From: Candidatus Woesearchaeota archaeon
GTDB taxonomy: Archaea; Nanobdellota; Nanobdellia; Woesearchaeales; UBA525
Direction: 5' to 3'
DNA: 8,308 nt
Assembly: GCA_003694385.1 (NCBI GenBank)
Contig: RFKA01000119.1
Coordinates: forward strand, 1 to 8,308
Shown here: positions 1-4,775 of the stretch, in pieces
Layout: each line of letters starts with the position of its first letter
How positions within the stretch are numbered: position 1 is the stretch's first letter
Made by a program: the position numbers and the translations under genes
Notes under the pieces: generated by a model
Database searches by the model: none
Seen by the model: only the letters and a program-made list of their open reading frames with translations
Told to the model about the DNA's origin: nothing

Positions 1-627
1 CCGATTGTGCAGGCCGCGCTCGGCCTCTACCCGCTCGACGCGCCAAATGTAGAACTCAGGAATGACAGCCAGGATTACGACCGTTCGTGCACGAAGACCG
101 TTGACGAGACACTCAAACAGGTCAAGGCGCACGCGCGTGACATCGTCGCCATTGGCGAGGTCGGCATGGACCTGAAGTACAGCGATGACGAGCAGCACCA
201 GCTCGCGAACTTCATGAAGTTTGTGCGCCTCGCGAACCAGCTCAAGAAGCCACTCATCATTCATTCACGGAAGGCCGAGAAGCACGTGCTCGACTTGCTC
301 GAGGACGCGAAGGTAAACAATGCAGTCCTCCACTGCTTCAGTGGTGGCCGGAAGCTCATCAAGCGCGCCGTCGAACTCGGCCTGCGCCTCACGGTGACGA
401 GTAACGCGAACCGCCTTCAACACTTCCAGATGCTCGCGCGCGACGTGCCGCTCGGCCAGCTCCTCACCGAGACGGACGCTCCGTACTTGAGCCCCGTGCG
501 CGGCGAGCGAAACGAGCCGCAGAACGTGCGCGTCGCTGTCGAGACAATCGCGAAAATGAAGGGCTTGAATGCCGACGAGGTCGCCCGGAATATCTTTCTG
601 AATTACACGCGCACGTTTCCTCGGTAG
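1..627 (+). CDS. TatD-family metal-dependent hydrolase, 5'-truncated
   Basis: This is the C-terminal three quarters or so of a TatD-type amidohydrolase-fold enzyme, a family of metal-dependent DNases, some of which trim 3' ends or act in repair. The frame is open to the left edge (residues PIVQAALGLYP...), so the GTG at 7 is an internal valine, not the start, and the N-terminal metal-binding HxH segment lies outside the window. Counting from codon 7 as residue 1, metal ligands are visible: Glu51 in AIGEVGMD, His86 in PLIIHSR, His109 in VLHCFSGG and Asp157 in LLTETDAPYLSP. About 55-60 residues seem to be missing against the usual ~260. The stop (TAG) lies 25 bp inside the 3' end of the convergent SAM-synthetase homologue. 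All visible active-site motifs are intact, so the gene looks functional. The family is certain; the substrate is not. Confidence 0.93.
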   Translation, partial: PIVQAALGLYPLDAPNVELRNDSQDYDRSCTKTVDETLKQVKAHARDIVAIGEVGMDLKYSDDEQHQLANFMKFVRLANQLKKPLIIHSRKAEKHVLDLLEDAKVNNAVLHCFSGGRKLIKRAVELGLRLTVTSNANRLQHFQMLARDVPLGQLLTETDAPYLSPVRGERNEPQNVRVAVETIAKMKGLNADEVARNIFLNYTRTFPR

Positions 628-1706
628 TGGCCGTTCCATGGCGCATCGAGGTGAAAATGGTCGCTCGCCGCGACGACGCGCGCGTAGAGTGCCGGGTTGC
701 GGAGGTCGAACTGGCGGATTGCGTCCTTCACCCGTAACCCCCGGGTTTGTGAACGGGCGAACGCTTCAAGCTCCTGCTGGGGGAGCTTCCCCGTACCGAG
801 CGTCACGACGTGCAAGCCGACATCCTCCCTTCCGATTGTGTAGCGGAGATGCACGCGTGCATACTCTGCGAGCCCCTCATCAATGATGCGGCAGGCAAGG
901 TAGCGCGCGAGGTAGCTCCCCGTCGGGCCGGGCTTGCTCGGGTCTTCGCCGCTTAGCGAGTCCTCGTTGCAGCCGTGTGTCGCGAAGCCATCACGGTAGG
1001 CTTTCGCGTGTCTGCTCCCGCTATCCGTGCGCCAGCCGCCTGTATGCCACGCTCCAAGGCCATTGATGACGACGTGTCTTGGCGCCCCATAGGGTTGTGT
1101 TTCTTCGTTGATAATCGTTGCTATTGTTTCGCGAAGCTCTGCAAGCGCGAGTTCCTCTGCATGTTCTGCAGCAACGATAACGCTCTCGATACTTACTGGC
1201 TTGGCTCCACGGTAGAGGGTGTCTACTTGTACTTTCCCATCTGCTTTGAGGCCGGGCACTGCTCCCGCGAGGAAGAGTTCGTCGATGCGGTTGCGTATGC
1301 GCAACGCGAGGTAACGCTCAAGTGGTTCTCGTGTCGGACTCGCTGTTGTGGCGACGCCGATACAGTGCCCGCTATCTCCTGCTTCACCGTTCTGGGAGAG
1401 CGTCGCTTCTTGGGGAGTCCACTCGAATTCAATCATGGGCTCTTCATCGTAGAACGCTGCGTGGTACGCGCGCACAGCTTCTGCCGCGGCGCGAGCAACC
1501 TCTGCTGTGCGGACATGCTCGCTGACTTCTCCCCCAATGCGGATGAGTGGCTTGCCGTCACGATAACGCCCCGTAACATCAAGGTCGAAGCGGGCGTCCG
1601 CATCATGGGTGAGGAGGACTTGCCCAACGAGGTGAGCGATGTTGGCGTCGTGCTCGTCCGGCTTTCCCCTTCTTCCTGCCTCAAAGCTGTGCGGAACGAG
1701 TTCCAT
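603..1706 (-). CDS. metK: Divergent bacterial-type S-adenosylmethionine synthetase homologue with altered catalytic residues
   Basis: A 367-residue protein aligning by eye along its whole length with bacterial/eukaryal MetK (ATP + Met -> SAM), not with the archaeal MAT family. Matching blocks are ADARF near residue 40, GGEV at 58-61, GEAGDSG at 108-113, LKADGKVQV at 153-161, SGEDPSK at 252-258, LARYLACRIIDEGLA at 266-280, LGTGK at 303-307 and FDLRNP at 333-338. Several catalytic positions differ: GHPDK becomes GKPDE (14-18), the Arg of GRK becomes Ala234, the Lys of SGKDP becomes Glu254, and the following Mg-ligand Asp becomes Gly260. Asp17, Asp111, Lys158, Asp228, Lys235 and Lys258 are kept. 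The start at 1706 puts the GKPDE motif at the same residue position as GHPDK in E. coli MetK, and GAGG lies 5 nt upstream. An in-frame ATG at 1778 would add 24 unrelated residues spanning the promoter. It may be a SAM synthetase with unusual chemistry or a paralogue with another role. Confidence 0.85.
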   Translation of the reverse strand: MELVPHSFEAGRRGKPDEHDANIAHLVGQVLLTHDADARFDLDVTGRYRDGKPLIRIGGEVSEHVRTAEVARAAAEAVRAYHAAFYDEEPMIEFEWTPQEATLSQNGEAGDSGHCIGVATTASPTREPLERYLALRIRNRIDELFLAGAVPGLKADGKVQVDTLYRGAKPVSIESVIVAAEHAEELALAELRETIATIINEETQPYGAPRHVVINGLGAWHTGGWRTDSGSRHAKAYRDGFATHGCNEDSLSGEDPSKPGPTGSYLARYLACRIIDEGLAEYARVHLRYTIGREDVGLHVVTLGTGKLPQQELEAFARSQTRGLRVKDAIRQFDLRNPALYARVVAASDHFHLDAPWNGHYRGNVRV

Positions 1707-1730
1707 GCATGCCTCGCCAGAAGAAGACCC

Positions 1731-1746
1731 TTTAAGAATATATCTG
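1731..1746 (-). promoter_or_regulatory. TATA region of the SAM-synthetase homologue
   Basis: Read on the reverse strand, the segment is AGATATATTC followed by TTAAA. The ATATATTC core is centred about 34 nt upstream of the start at 1706, and the TTCTTAAA core about 28 nt. The first would give a leader of roughly 8-10 nt beginning at the GAGG element (1712-1715); the second would give an almost leaderless mRNA. The sequence does not decide between them. Confidence 0.5.
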
Positions 1747-1762
1747 AAAAAATTATTCAAAT

Positions 1763-1786
1763 AGGAATTTCCTGTCAAGAATTCTT
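1763..1786. repeat. Two adjacent small palindromes upstream of the SAM-synthetase promoter
   Basis: AGGAA-T-TTCCT (1763-1773) and AAGAATTCTT (1777-1786) are perfect inverted repeats whose centres lie 13-14 bp apart. They sit in the AT-rich middle of the divergent intergenic region (1707-1862), upstream of the reverse TATA and about 50 bp before the forward promoter. Their position would suit a regulator site, but short palindromes arise readily by chance in AT-rich DNA, so this is only a candidate. Confidence 0.3.
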
Positions 1787-1826
1787 CTCACCCCCTCTTC
1801 GCCGGCTCCCTGTCTTGCCCACTCCC

Positions 1827-1840
1827 CGAAAATTTATATA
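1827..1840 (+). promoter_or_regulatory. BRE/TATA promoter of the small gene at 1863 (leaderless geometry)
   Basis: CGAAAA (BRE-like, 1827-1832) is followed directly by TTTATATA (1833-1840), a near-consensus archaeal promoter. The TATA centre is 26.5 nt upstream of the ATG at 1863, so transcription should begin at or within a base or two of the start codon. A strong GGAGGT at 1844-1849 would then lie upstream of the transcript and not act as a ribosome site. Confidence 0.75.
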
Positions 1841-1862
1841 CCTGGAGGTATGCAGGGAGTCG

Positions 1863-2108
1863 ATGGTTGAGCTTCGCATCGATACCACAAGGGATTCTCC
1901 CGACCAGATCCGGAAAGTCATCCGCTACTTACAAAGCGTTGTAGGTGATGCGCCACCGGGCGCGAGCGAGGCCTCCAACGCCGCACCCGAAGTTCATGAG
2001 GGCATGTTCAATATCTTCAGCGATGCCGCCTCCACGAGCGAACCATCGAAGGACAACAAAGCTGAGGACTCTAATGAGGGCGCGTACATCGAGGTCGTCG
2101 AGTACTAA
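1863..2108 (+). CDS. Small conserved archaeal-type protein with acidic tail, function unknown
   Basis: An 81-residue protein. The N-terminal ~30 residues (MVELRIDTTRDSPDQIRKVI followed by RYLQSVVG) read as a beta strand plus a long amphipathic helix. A low-complexity Pro/Ala/Ser/Glu linker, a short hydrophobic patch GMFNIFSDA near residue 46, and an acidic C-terminus follow. From memory, archaeal genomes carry short proteins with this LRID-T-DS-IRKVI start and a MFN-F motif, with no assigned role; this should be tested by search. The frame stays open far upstream, but that upstream part is antisense to the SAM-synthetase homologue. The start at 1863 is fixed by the promoter spacing and by the N-terminal fold. 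The TAA stop overlaps the TAG stop of the convergent phosphoesterase gene within the 4 bases CTAA. No membrane segment or catalytic motif is visible. Confidence 0.82.
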   Translation: MVELRIDTTRDSPDQIRKVIRYLQSVVGDAPPGASEASNAAPEVHEGMFNIFSDAASTSEPSKDNKAEDSNEGAYIEVVEY

Positions 2109-2707
2109 ATCTCGAAGATGAACCCTCGCCGCCCAACATTGATGACGCGCGTCTTACCGATGCGCTCCTCAAGCCCTTCTGCCTCGTGCACGTGACCACA
2201 GAACGCGATGTCGGGCTGGAGCTCCTCAATCGCCCGGCGCACGCCCGGGCTCGGGGCGAGGAAGCGCGTCATCTTCTCCGCGGACGTGCCACTGGGATGC
2301 ACGTGCGTCACCATGATTTTCTTACTGAGATAGCTAATGTGCTCGTGCGCTTTCCGGAGCGTCGCGGCAATCTCGTCCTCGTCGAGCGCCTCGAAACCAA
2401 TGTTCGCCTTTCCACAACCAAAGATGCCGATGTCCTCGTACCGAACGCTGTAGCCGTGCAAGTTCTTCGCCTTGTACTCATGCGCGAGCACGCTGGCCGT
2501 CGCGTGACTATCATGATTACCTGGGACGAACAATACTTTCTGCTTGCGCTTGAGGAACGGCTGCATAATGCCCTTTGGCTCTTCATCAAAGAAGGTGAGG
2601 TCGCCGCACATGATGACGAGCTCCACTCCTTCTTGCTCGGCACGCTTCGCGAGCCGCTCCGCAAGCGAACGGTCGCCGTGCAAGTCGCTGCAGCTCATTA
2701 TGCGCAT
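2105..2707 (-). CDS. Calcineurin-like metallophosphoesterase
   Basis: A 200-residue single-domain enzyme with the full set of binuclear-metal phosphoesterase motifs in order: SDLHGD (Asp8, His10), MCGDLTFF (Gly35-Asp36), VPGNHDS (Asn64, His65), VTHVHPSG (His135) and FCGHVHEAEG (His172, His174). It should hydrolyse a phosphomono- or phosphodiester, but the substrate cannot be read from sequence. It is the second gene of an operon with tsaC. The start is taken as the ATG at 2707 because GGTGA (2713-2717), whose last three bases are the tsaC stop codon, sits 5 nt upstream, implying translational coupling. A GTG at 2716 would add only Val-Lys-Pro and leave no ribosome site. The 3' end meets the convergent small gene with a 4-bp overlap. 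Confidence 0.93.
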   Translation of the reverse strand: MRIMSCSDLHGDRSLAERLAKRAEQEGVELVIMCGDLTFFDEEPKGIMQPFLKRKQKVLFVPGNHDSHATASVLAHEYKAKNLHGYSVRYEDIGIFGCGKANIGFEALDEDEIAATLRKAHEHISYLSKKIMVTHVHPSGTSAEKMTRFLAPSPGVRRAIEELQPDIAFCGHVHEAEGLEERIGKTRVINVGRRGFIFEI

Positions 2708-2712
2708 AGGTT

Positions 2713-2717
2713 TCACC
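2713..2717 (-). promoter_or_regulatory. Shine-Dalgarno overlapping the tsaC stop codon
   Basis: The reverse strand reads CGG TGA AACCT ATG. GGTGA is complementary to the archaeal 16S 3' end and includes the TGA that ends tsaC. Spacing to the ATG at 2707 is 5 nt. It decides the start of the phosphoesterase and couples it to tsaC translation. Confidence 0.75.
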
Positions 2718-3270
2718 GGGAGATAATCTCCACTTCATCGAGGTCGAGCCGCACGATGGTGCTCGGGCGACCGAGGAGTGGGCCATCATCGATGACGAGC
2801 GCCACCTGCCGCTCAATTCTTGGAGGGAGGTCCGCAAGAGAAGTCATGTGGGGCTCTCCTGAACGGTTCACGCTCGTCGTGACGACGGGGAACCCGAGGT
2901 CAGCAACGATTGCCGAGAACCAGTTATGAGGGATGCGCACGCCAATCGTCCCAATGCCTGTCGTGACGGCCGCGAGTTCAGGCTTCTTGAGTTTGAGGAT
3001 GAGTGTGAAGGGCCCGGGGAGCCGCGCGAGCCACTCCTCGCCTTCGTCGGGAATGATGCAGTGCTCGCGTATCCACTCCTTGCTTGGCGCAATGATACTG
3101 AATGGGCGCTCGTCGCGCTCCTTTATCTCCCGAATCTTCTTCACGAGCACGTCGTTCGTCGCGTCACAGCCGAGCCCATAGATCGTGTCTGTCGGGTAGA
3201 TGAAGACGTTCTCGCAGAGCAGGTCCTGGAGGTTCTCGTCCTCGAGAAGATTCTCTTTCGTGCACCGCAT
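2713..3270 (-). CDS. tsaC: Threonylcarbamoyl-AMP synthase (TsaC/YrdC/Sua5 family, short form)
   Basis: A 185-residue YrdC-domain protein. By homology it makes threonylcarbamoyl-AMP from Thr, bicarbonate and ATP, the first step of t6A37 formation on ANN-decoding tRNAs. Visible motifs are YPTDTIYGLGCDA (25-37), the basic KERDERPFSII patch (50-60), LPGPFTLILK (84-93), IGVRIPHN (109-116), PVVTTSVNRSGEP (128-140) and GRPSTIVRL (167-175). The length fits the TsaC form and lacks the extra C-terminal Sua5 domain. The ATG at 3270 lies 26.5 nt from a TATA-like element and has no useful Shine-Dalgarno, so the mRNA is probably leaderless. The downstream phosphoesterase is coupled through the stop codon. 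Other YrdC-domain roles (HypF-like, YciO) are less likely, since the ATP/Thr-binding motifs are complete and there is no HypF context. Confidence 0.93.
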   Translation of the reverse strand: MRCTKENLLEDENLQDLLCENVFIYPTDTIYGLGCDATNDVLVKKIREIKERDERPFSIIAPSKEWIREHCIIPDEGEEWLARLPGPFTLILKLKKPELAAVTTGIGTIGVRIPHNWFSAIVADLGFPVVTTSVNRSGEPHMTSLADLPPRIERQVALVIDDGPLLGRPSTIVRLDLDEVEIISR

Positions 3271-3292
3271 AGGAGAGGCGAAAAAAGAACTG

Positions 3293-3300
3293 GTTAAAAA
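3293..3300 (-). promoter_or_regulatory. TATA-like promoter of tsaC (leaderless geometry)
   Basis: The reverse strand reads TTTTTAAC, centred 26.5 nt upstream of the ATG at 3270. The rest of 3271-3382 has no other recognisable element and no ORF with a start. Confidence 0.55.
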
Positions 3301-3382
3301 GATTATGTGCGACTGTGCTCACGAGGACTTCTCTGTCGAGACCACTGCTTGCTTGGTGAGGGATATGTGCGGGCGTATCTCC

Positions 3383-3505
3383 TTATGCGGCCGAGCGACT
3401 CGTGACGCTGCGGCTGCGCACGCTTTGGCGCCAGCAGTACTCATCTATCATTCCGATGAGCTTGGCGTATTCTGTCCAGTCCATGTATTCTCGCTTCCAG
3501 AACAC
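3383..3505 (-). CDS. Microprotein C of a three-ORF operon (40 codons, GTG start)
   Basis: The predicted peptide starts MFWKREYMDWTEYAKLIGMI, continues DEYCWRQS, and ends in a Ser/Arg/Val-rich basic tail. The first ~26 residues are aromatic and charged (three Trp, four Tyr in the whole) and could form a helix. The tail from about residue 27 is low complexity. The GTG at 3505 begins one base after the TGA of ORF B, with GGTGG (3510-3514) 4 nt upstream. An in-frame ATG at 3484 would give 33 codons but has no ribosome site. No family is recognised. Support is the reading-frame handover and the ribosome site, not homology. Confidence 0.45.
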   Translation of the reverse strand: MFWKREYMDWTEYAKLIGMIDEYCWRQSVRSRSVTSRSAA

Positions 3506-3506
3506 G

Positions 3507-3626
3507 TCACCACCCCCTGAGGAACGTCCTCATCTCGTCTTCTTCGTCGATGATGCCGTGTTCGGCGAGCACCCTGCTGACATTCTCGGCGTAAATGTCT
3601 CGTTCCCGGTAGGCTGCTTGCGTCAT
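3507..3626 (-). CDS. Microprotein B of a three-ORF operon (39 codons)
   Basis: The peptide MTQAAYRERDIYAENVSRVL continues AEHGIIDEEDEMRTFLRGW. It has ordinary globular/helical composition: a probable amphipathic helix over residues 4-24, an acidic turn (IIDEEDE, 25-31) and an aromatic C-terminus. GAGGTG (3632-3637) is 5 nt upstream of the ATG and includes the last two bases of the ORF A stop codon, so its translation is probably coupled to A. A and B share one frame and are separated only by one TGA plus three codons (GGT, GGG, ACG). A read-through product or an ancestral single gene is therefore possible. No known family is recognised. This is the most protein-like of the three. Confidence 0.55.
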   Translation of the reverse strand: MTQAAYRERDIYAENVSRVLAEHGIIDEEDEMRTFLRGW

Positions 3627-3635
3627 CGTCCCACC

Positions 3636-3749
3636 TCAAAGCCACGCGTCGCTGTGCTGTAAGTCAAACGATGCGGTAGCGCTCATCGTCAGCTTTTTCA
3701 TTTGTTGGAAAAAGAGTTCCTTGACAAAGTCGGGATTGGTGTGGTTCAT
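3636..3749 (-). CDS. Microprotein A of a three-ORF operon (37 codons)
   Basis: The peptide MNHTNPDFVKELFFQQMKKL continues TMSATASFDLQHSDAWL. It is predicted to hold an amphipathic helix at residues 7-21. There are two in-frame ATGs at 3755 and 3749. The second is preferred because GAGGTGA (3756-3762) lies exactly 6 nt upstream of it but directly abuts the first. A TATA-like CTTTTAAG centred at 3788.5 would start the transcript near 3762, that is, right at the ribosome site. It leads the operon A-B-C, which runs towards tsaC. No homologue is recognised from memory. Confidence 0.5.
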   Translation of the reverse strand: MNHTNPDFVKELFFQQMKKLTMSATASFDLQHSDAWL

Positions 3750-3755
3750 GGGCAT

Positions 3756-3762
3756 TCACCTC
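3756..3762 (-). promoter_or_regulatory. Strong Shine-Dalgarno of the microprotein operon
   Basis: The reverse strand reads GAGGTGA, 7 bases complementary to the archaeal anti-Shine-Dalgarno, 6 nt before the ATG at 3749. It is one of the best ribosome sites in the window and supports real translation of the short ORFs. Confidence 0.65.
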
Positions 3763-3784
3763 AAGAATGGTTGGGCTGGCGTTG

Positions 3785-3792
3785 CTTAAAAG
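3785..3792 (-). promoter_or_regulatory. TATA-like promoter of the microprotein operon
   Basis: The reverse strand reads CTTTTAAG, itself a near-palindrome (GCTTTTAAGC across 3784-3793). Its centre is about 26 nt from the upstream end of the Shine-Dalgarno and 39.5 nt from the ATG at 3749, giving a leader of about 13 nt. Confidence 0.45.
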
Positions 3793-3805
3793 CGCGTCGC
3801 GCGCG

Positions 3806-3876
3806 TGTCCAGTGCACCCCTTGTTTCTCGTCGAGAATAGTGGTTGTCCAGTGGGTGGAGAGGCGCTCTCGGCGCC
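3806..3876. repeat. Short direct repeat and small GC hairpin in the gap between the 2H gene and the microprotein operon
   Basis: TGTCCAGTG occurs at 3806-3814 and again at 3845-3853. A 5-bp stem (GGCGC at 3862-3866, GCGCC at 3872-3876, 5-nt loop) follows. The gap 3763-3905 otherwise holds only the operon promoter and no convincing ORF on either strand. The hairpin could help end transcription of the 2H gene, but it has no strong T-tract. It may also be noise. Confidence 0.25.
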
Positions 3877-3905
3877 CTAGAGCTTACGGAAAAGAATGGA
3901 AGTGC

Positions 3906-4742
3906 TTACTTGATGAGGCTCATGATGCGGCCGATACTCTTGCCGTCATAGCCTGCTTCGTTGAGTCCTCTTGCTCCTTTCTCGAGAATAATTTTCTTAA
4001 TTGTCGTGGCGAAGGGTCTGAGTTCTTCGTCTCTGAAGAGTGCGCCCCAGTTGTACTCCGGCACTTTGCCTTTGTTGCTCTTCGCGAGTTCTGCTATGAG
4101 GGCCTTCTTGAATTTTGTCTGGCTCGGTTTGCCGCTCTCGCTGGGGCCGAAGGTTGCAATTATGCGTGGCCCCCTGTAGAAGCACACTGTCCTGAAACTG
4201 AAGCCAATCTTTGTTCCATAGGTATTGATGCGCTCTTTTGGCGGCTTCTTTATGTCGTGCCTGTCGCCATGGCTTCCGACGGTGAAGAGCGTGATGTGTG
4301 GGTCCGTGAAGCTGAAGTGGCGTTCATCAACACCTGCGGACGTGAGCAACGTGTGAATGTGCTGCCTAATGAGCTCGACTTCGCGTGATGCCACGCTTGC
4401 CCAGACGACGTGTGACTCTGCAGGTGTGCCTCCATCCCATCCGACACCAGTGACAATACATTCCCCCCTGAAAAGCGTTTGGAGATGCTGGTAGGCTTCT
4501 TTATGCTCTTTGAGGAAGTGAATGATGTGCTTGAAGAGGCCGCGGTTTGTGTGAAACGCTCCGGGATGGAAGACGCCGAGCGTCACGTGGAACTCTGCCT
4601 TCGCTGAAATCTTGCTCGTGAGTTCTTTGTTCAGTCCGAGCTTATCGTCCTTCGCGGCGACGCGGAAAATGAGCTGCTGAAGAAGGTCGGCTTCCCTCTG
4701 GGGGACGGGTATGCCGAGGAGGTACGCGCCATCGCCGAACAT
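3906..4742 (-). CDS. 2H (two-histidine) phosphoesterase-like protein with C-terminal extension
   Basis: A 278-residue protein with the paired signature of the 2H/LigT superfamily: EFHVTL (His52-x-Thr54) and DPHITL (His149-x-Thr151), 97 residues apart and each in a beta-strand context. Known members cleave or seal 2',3'-cyclic phosphates or act on other 2'-5' or cyclic phosphodiester bonds, so a role in RNA or nucleotide metabolism is likely; the substrate is unknown. The 2H core would take up about residues 5-195. The remaining ~80 residues (from GPSESGKPS onward) are basic, Lys-rich and helical, an extension not found in minimal LigT proteins. It may bind nucleic acid or a partner. The ATG at 4742 is 26.5 nt from its TATA, hence leaderless. 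The promoter lies directly behind the cdc6 stop. Codons look slightly less GC-rich at third positions than in ligase. Confidence 0.72.
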   Translation of the reverse strand: MFGDGAYLLGIPVPQREADLLQQLIFRVAAKDDKLGLNKELTSKISAKAEFHVTLGVFHPGAFHTNRGLFKHIIHFLKEHKEAYQHLQTLFRGECIVTGVGWDGGTPAESHVVWASVASREVELIRQHIHTLLTSAGVDERHFSFTDPHITLFTVGSHGDRHDIKKPPKERINTYGTKIGFSFRTVCFYRGPRIIATFGPSESGKPSQTKFKKALIAELAKSNKGKVPEYNWGALFRDEELRPFATTIKKIILEKGARGLNEAGYDGKSIGRIMSLIK

Positions 4743-4763
4743 AAGCTTTGTTGAGGGGGTGGG

Positions 4764-4773
4764 GTTTATAATT
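4764..4773 (-). promoter_or_regulatory. TATA promoter of the 2H gene (leaderless geometry)
   Basis: The reverse strand reads AATTATAAAC, centred 26.5 nt from the ATG at 4742 and just 3 bases after the cdc6 stop codon. Confidence 0.7.
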
Positions 4774-4775
4774 CT

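Noticed and set aside
1707..1778. 24-residue N-terminal extension of the SAM-synthetase homologue from an upstream ATG
   Set aside because: It covers the AT-rich promoter DNA and has no counterpart in the family. The start at 1706 gives the family's exact N-terminal spacing.
975..1862. Long open forward frame leading into the small gene at 1863
   Set aside because: It is antisense to the SAM-synthetase homologue, has no homology, is Cys/Arg-rich, and crosses the promoter at 1827-1840. Only the part from 1863 is a gene.
2186..2929. Long forward open frame of 247 codons
   Set aside because: It is the antisense shadow of the phosphoesterase and tsaC, both of which have intact motifs on the reverse strand.
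3702..4388. Long forward open frame of 228 codons
   Set aside because: It is antisense to the 2H gene and the microprotein operon, Cys-rich, with no promoter or ribosome site.
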